A stretch of DNA of 64,000 nucleotides from contig NZ_JANCLU010000001.1 of the NCBI RefSeq assembly GCF_024294805.1, positions 1-64,000 on the forward strand. Direction: 5' to 3'. Positions 1 through 8,415 of this stretch are shown in pieces; positions within the stretch are counted from its first letter, which is position 1; every line of letters starts with the position of its first letter. The stretch comes from Alsobacter ponti (lineage in GTDB: Bacteria > Pseudomonadota > Alphaproteobacteria > Rhizobiales > Beijerinckiaceae). The notes under the pieces are model-generated. The model did not search any database and had not been told where the DNA came from. It was given only the letters and a program-made list of their open reading frames with translations. Both the position numbers and the translations under genes were made by a program.

Positions 1-755
1 GGCGTCGCGCGCGGCGCGGCGAAGGCGGCCGCCGCCGGGCCGCGCCTGCGCTGCGGCGAACCGACCTCCGCCGAAGGCGCGGCCTCGGCTTCGACCTGCG
101 CCGGGGCAGGGGGAACCGGCGTGGCGGCGCTCGGGGAGACGGGCGCGGCGGGTCCGTCCGGGAGGGGGGCAGCTTGGGCGATCTCGCCCGAAGAAGCCGC
201 GTCCGGCAGGGGCGAATCCGGGGGAGCCCCGTCCGGGAGCGACACGTCCGTGGCCTCGTCCTGTTCGGCGGCTTCCGACGCCACAGGGGAAGCGTCGCTG
301 GCAACCGCCGGCTCGGAGACTGAAGGTTCCAAATCGGCAAGCGATGCCCCCGCCGCCGGGGCCGGCGGTTCGGCGGACGCCGGGGCTGGCTCGGGCTCGT
401 GCGTCTCGCGGGCGGCGGCCGCGACCGCCTGTCCGAAGGCTTTCCGGCTATCCGCCGCGGCGCCGTCCCCGGCCGGCACCGTCGGCGGGACTGCTTCAAC
501 CGGGGTATCGAGGGGGGAAGCTTCGATGGTCCCGCTCGCCTTGGGGCCGGCCTCGGCGCGGGCTTCCACGCTGCGGATGCGCCCGAAGTTCTCCACCGCG
601 CGGCCGGGCGCGCCCGGCTCGGCCGGCATCGCCGGCAGCAGGTCTTCGAAGGCGGAGAGGGCGTCCGGGGCGTCGGCGCGCGGCGGGGCGGCGTCTCGGC
701 TGGCTAAAGCGGCGCGGGCGTCGCGCCGGAAGTCGGGGAAGGACAGGGCTGGCAT
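1..755 (-). CDS. Hypothetical Ala/Pro-rich protein, N-terminal part (runs off left edge)
   Basis: Partial gene reading leftward off the window. From the ATG at 755 the frame stays open for 251 codons to position 1, and nearly every codon ends in G or C, as in the real genes nearby. The visible part begins [17 protein letters not shown] and then becomes a long Ala/Pro/Glu/Asp-rich low-complexity stretch with repeated acidic-Ala-Pro segments. No signal peptide, membrane segment or known domain is visible. This looks like a disordered N-terminal region whose folded part, if any, lies outside the window. It is divergent from mnmA, with about 240 bases between the starts. The opposite-strand frame over the same bases is also open but is judged a GC-rich shadow. 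Function unknown. Confidence 0.6.
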   Translation of the reverse strand, partial: MPALSFPDFRRDARAALASRDAAPPRADAPDALSAFEDLLPAMPAEPGAPGRAVENFGRIRSVEARAEAGPKASGTIEASPLDTPVEAVPPTVPAGDGAAADSRKAFGQAVAAAARETHEPEPAPASAEPPAPAAGASLADLEPSVSEPAVASDASPVASEAAEQDEATDVSLPDGAPPDSPLPDAASSGEIAQAAPLPDGPAAPVSPSAATPVPPAPAQVEAEAAPSAEVGSPQRRRGPAAAAFAAPRAT

Positions 756-997
756 GGCGGCTCGCGGTTGCGTGTCGTCCGGAGCCTGCAAGCCGCCTGC
801 CAGTCGCCTGTCGAAAAAAAGCCAGAGATTTCAACCACAGCTCCCTGCAACCGTCATCGTCGCCCGGCGGAAAGTGCGGGCCGCCCGGCAAAAACTGCCG
901 GGGCGGGCCGCGACGCTGGCCCCTCGCGGGCGGTTTCGGTAGACTGCGCGCGACCTCCGGCGGGCGCGCCCCCGGCGCTGAAAGGAACTCCAGGCCC

Positions 998-2179
998 ATG
1001 CTGAACAGCCTCGATCTGCCCGGGCGTCCGCAGGACACCCGCGTGGTCGTCGCCATGTCCGGCGGCGTCGACTCGTCTGTCGTGGCCGCGCTGCTGAAGC
1101 GCGAGGGTTACGACGTGGTGGGCGTGACGCTGCAGCTCTACGACCACGGCGCGGCGCAGCACCGGGCGGGATCGTGCTGCGCGGGGCAGGACATCCACGA
1201 CGCGCGGCGCGTCGCCGAGGCGCTCGGCATTCCCCATTACGTGCTGGACTACGAGAGCCGCTTCCGTGACGAGGTGATCGACCGTTTCGTCGAGAGCTAC
1301 ATGGCGGGCGAGACGCCGGTGCCCTGCATCGAGTGCAACCGGCAGATCAAGTTCCGCGACCTGCTCGACACGGCGCGCGACCTCGGGGCGGCGGCCCTGG
1401 CGACGGGGCACTACATCGCCAGCCGGGCCCTGCCGGGCGGCGGGCGCGGCCTGTTCCGCGCGCTCGACGCGGACCGCGACCAGAGCTACTTCCTCTACGC
1501 CACCACGCGCGAGCAGCTCGACCTGCTGCGCTTCCCGCTCGGCGAGATGCCGAAGAGCGCGGTGCGCGCGCTGGCGCACGAGATCGGCCTGTCGGTCGCC
1601 GACAAGCACGACAGCCAGGACATCTGCTTCGTGCCCACCGGCCGCTACACCGACGTCATCGAGAAGCTGAAGCCGGAGGCCGCCGCGCCGGGCGACATCG
1701 TGCATCTGGACGGGCGCGTGCTCGGCCGCCACGCGGGCGTGATGCACTACACGGTGGGCCAGCGGCGCGGCCTCGGCATCGCCTCCGGCGAGGCGCTCTA
1801 TGTTGTCCGAATCGACGGCGAGGCGGGCCGCGTGGTGGTGGGGCCGCGCGAGGCGCTGGCCACGCGCACCATTCGCCTGCGCGACGTGAACTGGCTGGGC
1901 GACGCGCCGCTCTCCTCCCTGCCCGAGGCGGGGCTGGAGGTGGCGGTGCGCGTGCGCTCCACCCGCGCGCCGCAGCCGGCGCTGCTGCGCATGCGCGCCG
2001 GCGGGCTGGAGGCGGAATTGGCCGACGGCGAATACGGCGTTTCGCCGGGGCAGGCCTGCGTGTTCTACGACTCGGCCGAGGGGCGCGCCCGCGTGCTCGG
2101 CGGCGGCGTCATCCGACCCGCGCCCGTGCTGAGCGCGACGCCGGCGCGCCGGCCCGCCGAAACCCTGTCGCGCGCCTGA
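998..2179 (+). CDS. mnmA: tRNA 2-thiouridine(34) synthase MnmA
   Basis: Cytoplasmic enzyme that adenylates and then thiolates U34 of tRNAs for Lys, Glu and Gln, taking sulfur from the IscS/Tus relay. The 393-residue length is near the usual 360-390. The N-terminal PP-loop ATP-binding motif SGGVDSS is at residues 21-27. The GSCCAGQD segment and the catalytic-cysteine motif [11 protein letters not shown] follow, then GHYI, the family motif [10 protein letters not shown] and the C-terminal GQRRGLGIA. The frame is open far upstream, but the ATG at 998 is preceded by AAAGGA (981-986) and gives the family N-terminus ([14 protein letters not shown]). The next gene begins one base after the stop, so the two are probably co-transcribed. 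Confidence 0.97.
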   Translation: MLNSLDLPGRPQDTRVVVAMSGGVDSSVVAALLKREGYDVVGVTLQLYDHGAAQHRAGSCCAGQDIHDARRVAEALGIPHYVLDYESRFRDEVIDRFVESYMAGETPVPCIECNRQIKFRDLLDTARDLGAAALATGHYIASRALPGGGRGLFRALDADRDQSYFLYATTREQLDLLRFPLGEMPKSAVRALAHEIGLSVADKHDSQDICFVPTGRYTDVIEKLKPEAAAPGDIVHLDGRVLGRHAGVMHYTVGQRRGLGIASGEALYVVRIDGEAGRVVVGPREALATRTIRLRDVNWLGDAPLSSLPEAGLEVAVRVRSTRAPQPALLRMRAGGLEAELADGEYGVSPGQACVFYDSAEGRARVLGGGVIRPAPVLSATPARRPAETLSRA

Positions 2180-2180
2180 C

Positions 2181-2885
2181 ATGGCGGGCGCTTCCCTGGA
2201 CAACCGCGCGGTCGAAGCGGCCTACGCCCGCTGGGCGCCGGTCTACGACGTGGTCTTCACGGCGGTGATGGCCCCGGGCCGGCGCGCCGCCGTCGCCGCC
2301 GCCGAGCGGCCGGGCGGCGTCGTGCTGGACGTCGGCGTCGGCACCGGCCTCGAGCTGCCGATGTTCTCGCCGCGCACGACCGTCATCGGCGTCGACCTGT
2401 CGGAGCCGATGCTGCGCCGGGCCAAGGCGCGCGTGGAGCGCGGCGCGCTCTCCGGCGTCGCCGGGCTGCTGGTGATGGACGCCACGCGCCTCGCCTTTCC
2501 GGACGCCAGCGTCGACGTCGTCGTCGCGCCCTACGTGATGACCGTGGTGCCGGACCCCGCCCGCACGCTGGACGAGTTCGCGCGCGTGGTGAAGCCGGGC
2601 GGCGAGATCGTGCTGGTCAACCACATCGGCGCGGAGACGGGCCTGCGGGCGCGCGCCGAGGCATGGCTGGCGCGCCGCAGCGCCAGCCTCGGCTGGCGGC
2701 CCGAGTTTCCCTGGGCGCTGATCGGCGACTGGATCGCCGCGCGCCCCGACATGGACCTCGTCGAGCGCCGCGCCTTGCCGCCGGCCTCGCTCTTCACCCT
2801 CGTCCGCATCCGCCGCACCCCACCCCCGCCGCAAAGCGGCGCGCGGGAGAATGCTGCGCGGGAGGCGGGGGTCGTCGAGGCGTAG
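2181..2885 (+). CDS. Class I SAM methyltransferase, probably PmtA-type phosphatidylethanolamine N-methyltransferase
   Basis: A 234-residue Rossmann-fold methyltransferase. The SAM-binding motif I reads VLDVGVGTGLELP (about residues 48-60), followed by the acidic end of strand 2 in VIGVDLSEPML and a later VKPGGEIVLVNH segment. The GVGTG..LP plus GVDLS(E/P)ML signature matches alphaproteobacterial PmtA enzymes, which methylate phosphatidylethanolamine toward phosphatidylcholine at the cytoplasmic membrane. The motifs are seen directly; the lipid substrate is inferred from family resemblance and length, and another small-molecule substrate remains possible. It starts one base after the mnmA stop. 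The C-terminal tail after about residue 215 is Pro/Arg-rich and probably not part of the fold. Confidence 0.75.
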   Translation: MAGASLDNRAVEAAYARWAPVYDVVFTAVMAPGRRAAVAAAERPGGVVLDVGVGTGLELPMFSPRTTVIGVDLSEPMLRRAKARVERGALSGVAGLLVMDATRLAFPDASVDVVVAPYVMTVVPDPARTLDEFARVVKPGGEIVLVNHIGAETGLRARAEAWLARRSASLGWRPEFPWALIGDWIAARPDMDLVERRALPPASLFTLVRIRRTPPPPQSGARENAAREAGVVEA

Positions 2886-3042
2886 GGAGACGAGCTTTTG
2901 GGGCGGCCTTAGTGCCGGCTTTCGGAAGCACAAAGGGCGTCACCCGAAGCCCCGCGTGGGGGCCGGCGACATTCTTGACACCGCCGCCGCCGCCGTCCTA
3001 TACCGCTCCCGCCCCGCGGCCCGACCGGCCGCGCGCGAACGG

Positions 3043-3119
3043 GGCGGAGTAGCTCAGTTGGTCAGAGCAGAGGAATCATAATCCTTGTGTCGGGGGTTCA
3101 AATCCCTCCTCCGCTACCA
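3043..3119 (+). tRNA. tRNA-Met (anticodon CAT), elongator type
   Basis: A 77-nt cloverleaf with encoded CCA. The acceptor stem is GGCGGAG/CTCCGCT with one G-U at the end, the D stem is GCTC/GAGC, and the anticodon stem is GAGGA/TCCTT. The anticodon loop ATCATAA carries CAT, and the T loop TTCAAAT closes on a G-rich stem with one wobble. The body matches the elongator tRNA-Met of alphaproteobacteria rather than the initiator, which would have a mismatched first pair and three G-C pairs under the anticodon loop. An Ile2 (lysidine) tRNA also has CAT but is a weaker fit. AT-rich DNA begins immediately downstream. Confidence 0.95.
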
Positions 3120-3200
3120 CCTCACCCCGTAAGCTTAAAAACTGAATGCGACAACCGACCCTCGGATTGCCGATAAGGCCCCGATTAGAGTTGAACACAC

Positions 3201-3992
3201 TTACGGCTTGATGACGTCCTTGACTGTCAGGATGCGGTAGAGCGCTGGTTTGCCCTCGGCGGCTCTAATTTCCGCATCGACCAAGAACACCTTTCTGAAC
3301 GGATAGGGCTCATCAAGAATCGCCTTCTTGACCTCCTCACTGGCGAACAGAAGTTTCACCGGATTCAGGCTGACCGATTCAATAATTCCTCTGTCTCCTA
3401 CCTTCGAGGCCGCATCGCCCCGAACTTGGTGGAGGGTCAGAAGGAGATCCTGCTCGATCTGATTTAAGGGCGGTCGGGGGCCTAAGAATCTGCGTGCAGC
3501 GTTTTGAATGGCGTTCGCTTCCTGAGAGTTGAAATTGAAGTTGATTGTCATGGGACCATTCACCTGAAACAGCGGGCCGTTGGTCTGGAGGATGAGGTTA
3601 GAGCCGCCGTCCTTAGCGACAGGCTCAAACACCTTCATCACGTTCTCCGCTTCCCGACGTGCGGGTTCGACAACTCCGCCCGACCGCTTGCCTAAAAAGA
3701 ACTGAGCGATCTCATTGAAGTGAGTAAGGAACCCGGCTGCGACGTCTACATGTTTAAGAATGATCGACGCCTGCTCGCTATAAGAAGCGAGATCGGCAAT
3801 GATGCTACCCGTCGTGATTGCTTTGACAGCAAGGCGAACGTTCCCTCTCTCCGGCTCAAAGCCTGCGGATACAGCGTGATCCAGGTAGGCCTCCGCAAAG
3901 GCCGACAAGGATTGAGTTAAGTCTAATAAATCAACGGGTTTAGTATTATTCAGTTCAAAACGAATAATTGCTTCGTCAACGAAGTCTGACAT
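3201..3992 (-). CDS. Hypothetical protein in an AT-richer patch next to tRNA-Met
   Basis: A 263-residue soluble protein with no signal peptide. It begins MSDFVDEAIIRFELNN. The central part carries a predicted-amphipathic TTGSIIADLASYSEQAS segment and ends with LYRILTVKDVIKP. The pattern of an N-terminal beta strand, a helix (LLDLTQSLSAFAEAYLDHA) and a following G(S)(I/F)..DL segment recalls uncharacterised proteins often found in genomic islands, but no family can be named safely. Codon use is far less GC-biased at third positions than in all neighbours, and the flanks are AT-rich, so the gene was probably acquired by transfer beside the tRNA. No integrase or other mobility gene accompanies it. 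Confidence 0.75.
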   Translation of the reverse strand: MSDFVDEAIIRFELNNTKPVDLLDLTQSLSAFAEAYLDHAVSAGFEPERGNVRLAVKAITTGSIIADLASYSEQASIILKHVDVAAGFLTHFNEIAQFFLGKRSGGVVEPARREAENVMKVFEPVAKDGGSNLILQTNGPLFQVNGPMTINFNFNSQEANAIQNAARRFLGPRPPLNQIEQDLLLTLHQVRGDAASKVGDRGIIESVSLNPVKLLFASEEVKKAILDEPYPFRKVFLVDAEIRAAEGKPALYRILTVKDVIKP

Positions 3993-4180
3993 CTATGTGC
4001 CCCGTCGAACATCTTAATTGAAAAAGAATAGCATAGCTGCAAAAAAATTTTCCAGCCAAATTTTATCTCAGGCATTAGCATGTTCAATTCCGCATAAATC
4101 GACAGACACCATTTGCTCGGTCACCCAAACCTAAAGCGTCGACTGAGCCGACTAACTGCCAGCAGGTATTACCTAACATA
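3993..4180. other. AT-rich intergenic stretch
   Basis: About 190 bases with long A and T runs (for example around 4020-4075), strikingly unlike the GC-rich surroundings. No gene or second copy of the tRNA 3' end was found here. It probably carries the promoter of the leftward gene that starts at 3992. Confidence 0.5.
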
Positions 4181-4196
4181 AAGGCGCGAGCGCCTT
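4181..4196 (-). terminator. Probable terminator of the DUF305 gene
   Basis: A perfect 7-bp stem AAGGCGC/GCGCCTT with a two-base loop lies just downstream of the DUF305 stop at 4220. On the minus strand it is followed by a TATGTT run, a modest U-tract. Confidence 0.55.
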
Positions 4197-4219
4197 CTTC
4201 TCTGAAGTCTGTGTCTCCC

Positions 4220-4714
4220 TCACTGCCCCACCTGCTTCGGCGGCAGGTCGGGGGTGTTGGGTGGGGTGGGGTGGTCGCGCAGGTCGGCGATGAGGGATTT
4301 CATCTCGCCGATCTCGCGGACCTGCGCTTCGAGGATGCCGTCGGCCAGCTTTCTGACCCGGGGGTCGCGGATGTGGGCGCGGTCGCTGGTCATCACCGCG
4401 ATCGAGTGATGCGGGATCATCGCTTTCATGTAGGCGATGTCGGAGACCGTCTCCTGGCTGCGCACCAGCCAGAGCGACACGGCGAACACCAGCACGCTCG
4501 CGACCATGATCGCCACGTTGACGGCGGTGTTCCTGTACATGCTCCACATGAATCCGAGCATGACGATCGCCATGGTTGCGCCCATCAGCAGGGCCATCCA
4601 CGTCCGTGTCTGGCTGTAGAACACGTGGTCGAACGCCCAGGTGTTCAGGTACATCAGGGCGAACATCACGACGGTCGACGTGACGATCATGGCGGCGAAA
4701 CGGGTGTAGGACAT
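4220..4714 (-). CDS. DUF305 domain membrane protein
   Basis: A 164-residue inner-membrane protein with three hydrophobic segments in the first 100 residues, followed by a DUF305 segment carrying the signature YMKAMIPHHSIAVM and a downstream acidic/basic helix (VREIGEMKSLIADLRDH). DUF305 proteins have a ferritin-like helical fold, and their paired histidines are thought to bind metal; the physiological role of this membrane form is not known. The ATG at 4714 is chosen because GGGGAGG sits about seven bases upstream; an in-frame TTG at 4729 has no such site. The gene reads away from the cyclase gene's 3' end, with about 140 bases between. Confidence 0.85.
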   Translation of the reverse strand: MSYTRFAAMIVTSTVVMFALMYLNTWAFDHVFYSQTRTWMALLMGATMAIVMLGFMWSMYRNTAVNVAIMVASVLVFAVSLWLVRSQETVSDIAYMKAMIPHHSIAVMTSDRAHIRDPRVRKLADGILEAQVREIGEMKSLIADLRDHPTPPNTPDLPPKQVGQ

Positions 4715-4853
4715 GGTCGGCCTCCCCAAGGGAGACGCCGCCCGGCCGCGCGGAGTTCCGGGGGGCCTGTGACACCGTGGCGAGCCGGGCTGCCGCGGGA
4801 GGGGCGTCAGGGCCGCCCTGGACGGCCGAGAGGACGCGGTCCTTCCGCCTGCC

Positions 4854-6584
4854 TCACTTCTCCCGCGCCACCCACGTGCCTTCCCAGTCCGCCGGCGTCG
4901 GCTTGCCGGCGAACTGAGTGACGCGGGCGAGCAGGGCCGTGGCGGGGCCGTCGGCGGGGCGGAGCTCGAGGCAGGCGCGGAACGCGGCGGCGGCGTCGTC
5001 CCACGCCTTGCGGCGATAGGCGGCGAGGCCGGTTTCGTAGAGGCGTAGCGCGCGCTCGGTGTCGGCGGGCAGGTCGTCCGGCCGGCCCACCAGCTCGAAC
5101 ACGCTCAGCGGCGTCTCGCGGCCGAGCACCACCACGCGGTCGACCTCGCGCAGGGCGAACTCGCCCTGGACGAGCCGGGCGGTCGCTTCCGACACCAGCA
5201 CGACGGTGCCGTAGACCCTGTTCAGCGCCTCCAGCCGCGAGGCGACGTTCACCGCGTCGCCCATCACCGTGAAGTTCATGGCGGTGGCCGAGCCGACGCT
5301 GCCCGCCACGACCTCGCCGGTGGCGATGCTGATGCGCAGGCCGAGGTCCGGCGTGAAGCTGCGGATGCCGAGAAGGTCCGGCAGCTCGGCCTGGAACTGG
5401 GAGAAGCGGCGCGCTTGCGCCAGCGCCGTCTCGCAGGCGAGCCGCGCCTCGTCGGCCTCGCTGACGAAGGGCGGCCCCCAAAACGACATCACCGCGTCGC
5501 CGATATATTTGTCTACCACGCCGTTGCGCGAGCGGATCTCCTCGGTGAGCACGGTCAGGTAGCGGTTCAGCACGGAGACGAGCAGCGCGGGCGTGACCTG
5601 CTCGGACAGCCGCGTGAAGCCGCGCATGTCGGCGAAGGCCACCGTCATCAGCCGCCGCTCGCCCGCCGCGGCGACCAGATCGGGGCGGTCGAGCAGCCCC
5701 TCCACGACCTTGGGGTCGAGATAGCGGCCGAAGGTTTCGCGGATGCGCGTCTTCAGGCGCAGCTCGGCGAGCATGGCGTTGAAGGCCTGCGACAACCGGC
5801 CGATCTCGTCGCGCGAGACCACCGGGAGGTCGGTTTCGTAATGGCCCTTCTCGGCCGCCTCGGTCGCCACGACGAGGCGGCGGATGGAACTGACGACGCG
5901 TCTGGTGATCCAGAACGCCATCAGCAGGCCGAGCAGGACGGCGAAGGCGAGCGTGGCCAGCGTGAGCCGGATGACGTCGCGCCCGCTCTCCCGGGTGAGA
6001 TCGACCGCGCCTGTGGCGAAGGCGAGGCTTTCGCGCCGCGCCTGTTCGAGGCCGTCGTTCTGGGCGTCGCGCGCCGCGTCGAGCCGGCCCAGATGCGCTT
6101 CGGCCGCGCTCATGTCGCGGCTGCGCAGGGCGGCGACGAACTCCGCCACCTCCCGGTCCTAGCCGGCGCGCGCCTTGATGGCGGCCTCGATCTGCGCATC
6201 GAGCCGCCCGAGCAGCACGCGGTCCTCGACGCCCGAGCTCTCCGCCGCCTGCGCCGCGATGGTCTGGCGGGCCTGCGTGAGCTCCTGCACGACGAGCGCG
6301 CCGCGCTCCTTCTGCTCGTCGACGAAGGCGGCGATGTCGCCGTCGCCCGAGAGCGCGGCGATGGCGGCCTGACGCAGCGCCAGCGACTGTTCGAGCGAGC
6401 GCACATGGGCGCGGGCCAGCATGCCGTAGATCGGGATGTAGGTGCGGCTGATCGTGCCGATCATGCCGCCGACGCGCACGCTCAGGCCGCTATTGATCGC
6501 CGCCACCACCGCCATCAGCGCGATGAGCAGAACGGCCAGCGCGAAAATCGTGTTTCCGATCGACGGCCTGAGGCGAAAGCGCAT
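4854..6584 (-). pseudogene. Adenylate/guanylate cyclase with HAMP domain, interrupted by an in-frame amber codon
   Basis: One reading frame runs from the ATG at 6584 (preceded by AGGGACGGGG) to 4854 but is cut by TAG at 6159-6161. Upstream of the stop (141 codons) lie a membrane segment and the start of a periplasmic helical sensor. Downstream come the rest of the sensor, a second membrane segment (LTLATLAFAVLLGLL), HAMP, and a class III cyclase domain with both metal aspartates (VAFADMRGFT, DKYIGDAVMSFW) and TVMGDAVNVASRLEAL. The lysine in DKYIGD favours ATP as substrate. A C-terminal helical repeat follows. The intact product would be about 576 residues. A GTG three codons after the stop, preceded by CCGGGAG, could restart translation of the catalytic half. 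The cause could be pseudogenisation, sequencing error or a real split gene. Confidence 0.85.
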
Positions 6585-6678
6585 GCCGGTCCCCGTCCCT
6601 AAAGCTCGGTCCAAGCTTAGGGGGAGCGCGGCGGCGCGTCGAGCGCGGGACGGCCGGGCCGGCCCGCGCTCATGGCGG

Positions 6679-8028
6679 TCAGCTCCAGGTGCGATCCCAC
6701 GAATACTCGTCATTCCACGAGTCTGTCGGCTCCCAGATGTCGGTCACGCCCCGTTGCAGGTGGGCGCGGAGCACTTCGTCGTTGAGGTCGTCGATGCCGA
6801 GCCCGGGCTTGTCCGGCACCTCGATGAAGCCGCTGCGCGCGACGGGGCCGGGGAGGCCGACGGCGATGTCGTCCCACCAGTCGACGTCGACCGCGTGCTG
6901 CTCCAGCGCCAGGAAGTTCTCGGTCGCGACGGCCACGTGCGCCGCCGCCATCGCCGCGATCGGGCTCTCCGCCATGTGGATCGCCATGGCGACGCCGTGG
7001 TCCTGCGCCGCGTCGCCGATCTTCTTTGTCTCCAGGATGCCGCCGCTGGTCAGCAGGTCGGGGTGGATCACCGCGATGCCGCTCTTCAGCAGCGGCATGA
7101 AGCCTTCCTTGAGGTAGATGTCCTCTCCGGTGCAGATCGGCACGGCGGTGGCGCGGCAGAGCTCCTCGTACTGGGCGGTGTACTGCCAGGGCAGCACGTC
7201 CTCCAGCCAGGCCGGATTGTACTTCTCGATGCGGCGCGCCAGCTTGATGCCGTCGTGCAGCGAGATGTGGCCCAGGTGATCGATGGCGAGCGGAATTTCG
7301 TCGCCGATCACGGCGCGCACCTCGGCGAGGTACTGCTCCAGCAGGTCCAGGCCCTTCTCGGTGAAGTGCAGGCCGGTGAAGGGGTGCATGACGTTGTGCG
7401 TGTCATAGATCGCGTTGGCGCGGCGGCGTTCGTCCAGCGCGGCGGGGTGATGGCGCAGTGGATGCCGGGCGAAGTGCTCCAGCACGCCGGCGGGCGCGTT
7501 GACGGTGCCCTTCTCGTGCGTCACCTGGCCGAGGCCGAGATCCATCTTGAGGAAGGTGAAGCCGAGCTCCATCCGCTCCTTGAGCCGCCGGCCGGTCTCG
7601 GTGCCGCTCGGCACGCTGGCGTCGGTGTCGGAATAGAGCCGCACCTTGTCGCGGAACTTGCCGCCGAGCATCTGGTAGACGGGGACGCCATAGGCTTTGC
7701 CGGCGAGGTCCCACAGCGCGATCTCGACGGCGGAGACGCCGCCGCCCTGGCGGCCATGGCCGCCGAACTGCTTGATGCGGCGGAACAGCCGGTCGACGTC
7801 GCAGGGGTTCTCGCCCAGCAGGCGGCTCTTGAGCATGAGCGCGAAGGTCTTGCTGGCGCCGTCGCGTACCTCGCCCAGGCCGACGAGGCCCTGGTTCGTG
7901 TAGATCTTCATCAGCGACGAGGTGAAGGGCGCGCCTTCGATATCCGCGAAGCGGATGTCGGTGATGCGCAGGTCGGACGGCTTCGAATGCGTGTTGACCG
8001 TGTCGAGCGCCTGTTCGGCTGTTCTCAT
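6679..8028 (-). CDS. Mandelate racemase/muconate lactonizing enzyme family protein (enolase superfamily)
   Basis: A 449-residue cytoplasmic enzyme of the enolase superfamily, which abstracts an alpha proton from carboxylate substrates, often sugar acids, at a Mg2+ centre. Candidate metal ligands are the Asp of PLAIDHLG, the Glu of WLEDVLPW and the Glu of CTGEDIYL; the general-base His is in AIHMAES. The usual Lys-x-Lys is replaced by FLKMDLG, so the active site is closer to acid-sugar dehydratases than to mandelate racemase. Between the first half of the barrel and the Asp ligand there is an extra segment of roughly 50 residues (around [10 protein letters not shown] to DTHNVMHPF), making the protein longer than the usual 370-400. 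The ATG at 8028 has GGAGGAA six bases upstream. The substrate is not predictable. Confidence 0.88.
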   Translation of the reverse strand: MRTAEQALDTVNTHSKPSDLRITDIRFADIEGAPFTSSLMKIYTNQGLVGLGEVRDGASKTFALMLKSRLLGENPCDVDRLFRRIKQFGGHGRQGGGVSAVEIALWDLAGKAYGVPVYQMLGGKFRDKVRLYSDTDASVPSGTETGRRLKERMELGFTFLKMDLGLGQVTHEKGTVNAPAGVLEHFARHPLRHHPAALDERRRANAIYDTHNVMHPFTGLHFTEKGLDLLEQYLAEVRAVIGDEIPLAIDHLGHISLHDGIKLARRIEKYNPAWLEDVLPWQYTAQYEELCRATAVPICTGEDIYLKEGFMPLLKSGIAVIHPDLLTSGGILETKKIGDAAQDHGVAMAIHMAESPIAAMAAAHVAVATENFLALEQHAVDVDWWDDIAVGLPGPVARSGFIEVPDKPGLGIDDLNDEVLRAHLQRGVTDIWEPTDSWNDEYSWDRTWS

Positions 8029-8135
8029 GGCGATTCCTCCGTATAGGTCTGATGTATACGGGGCCCATCGCCCGCGCGCCAGCGCGAGCGTGGCGGAATC
8101 GGCGCGGGACGCGCGTCAGCGCGCGAAGCGCGCCA

Positions 8136-8163
8136 AGGTCAGCGCGCCCAGGTCAGCGCGCCC
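8136..8163. repeat. Short tandem repeat, two copies of a 14-mer
   Basis: AGGTCAGCGCGCCC occurs twice back to back (8136-8149 and 8150-8163), with a degenerate third copy near 8112-8124. The repeat overlaps the stop codon of the small membrane protein gene, so it changes how that short reading frame ends. Confidence 0.8.
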
Positions 8164-8260
8164 ATGAGACCAGGGCGTCCATGCCGGCGCTCATTTTCAC
8201 GAGAGCGACCGCGAATGCCACGATGACGAGGATGAAGAAGATGCGCGAGAACCCGCTCAT
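8153..8260 (-). CDS. Small single-pass membrane protein, 35 residues
   Basis: A very short frame coding MSGFSRIFFILVIVAF followed by more hydrophobic residues and a short tail ending VSWAR. Residues about 5-21 form one convincing membrane segment, with a basic residue before and after it. The ATG at 8260 is preceded by GGGAGGGCGGC, a strong ribosome-binding site at proper spacing, which is the main support. It lies alone between the enolase-superfamily gene and the divergent phosphatase-fold gene. There is no family assignment. Coding is likely but not proven; no homology test was possible. Confidence 0.55.
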   Translation of the reverse strand: MSGFSRIFFILVIVAFAVALVKMSAGMDALVSWAR

Positions 8261-8415
8261 GCCGCCCTCCCGGGCCGAACGCCGCGGCTCAGCCTAGGCC
8301 GGGCCGGGCCGGTTGGAAAGCGATCCCGGCAAAGCGCGAGGCGGCCCTGTACATCCCCCCGGCGGAGGGCCAACACTGTGCGTCGACCGCAACTTCGCTC
8401 GAGGACCAAGCCGCG

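Noticed and set aside
121-942. Open plus-strand frame of 273 codons over the same DNA as the leftward partial gene
   Set aside because: Its composition is Ala/Ser/Gly noise, it has no ribosome-binding site, and the minus-strand frame has the GC-third-position bias of real genes.
3043-4219. Integrated element bounded by direct repeats of the tRNA 3' end
   Set aside because: I looked for a second copy of the T-arm/acceptor sequence in the AT-rich patch and found none; there is also no integrase.
6159-6161. Amber codon read as pyrrolysine or another programmed amino acid
   Set aside because: No pyrrolysine genes are seen, and such decoding is not known in this class of bacteria; damage or sequencing error is simpler.
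5415-6602. Long plus-strand open frame opposite the cyclase gene
   Set aside because: An antisense shadow with Arg/Glu/Asp/His-rich composition; the minus strand carries clear HAMP and cyclase motifs.
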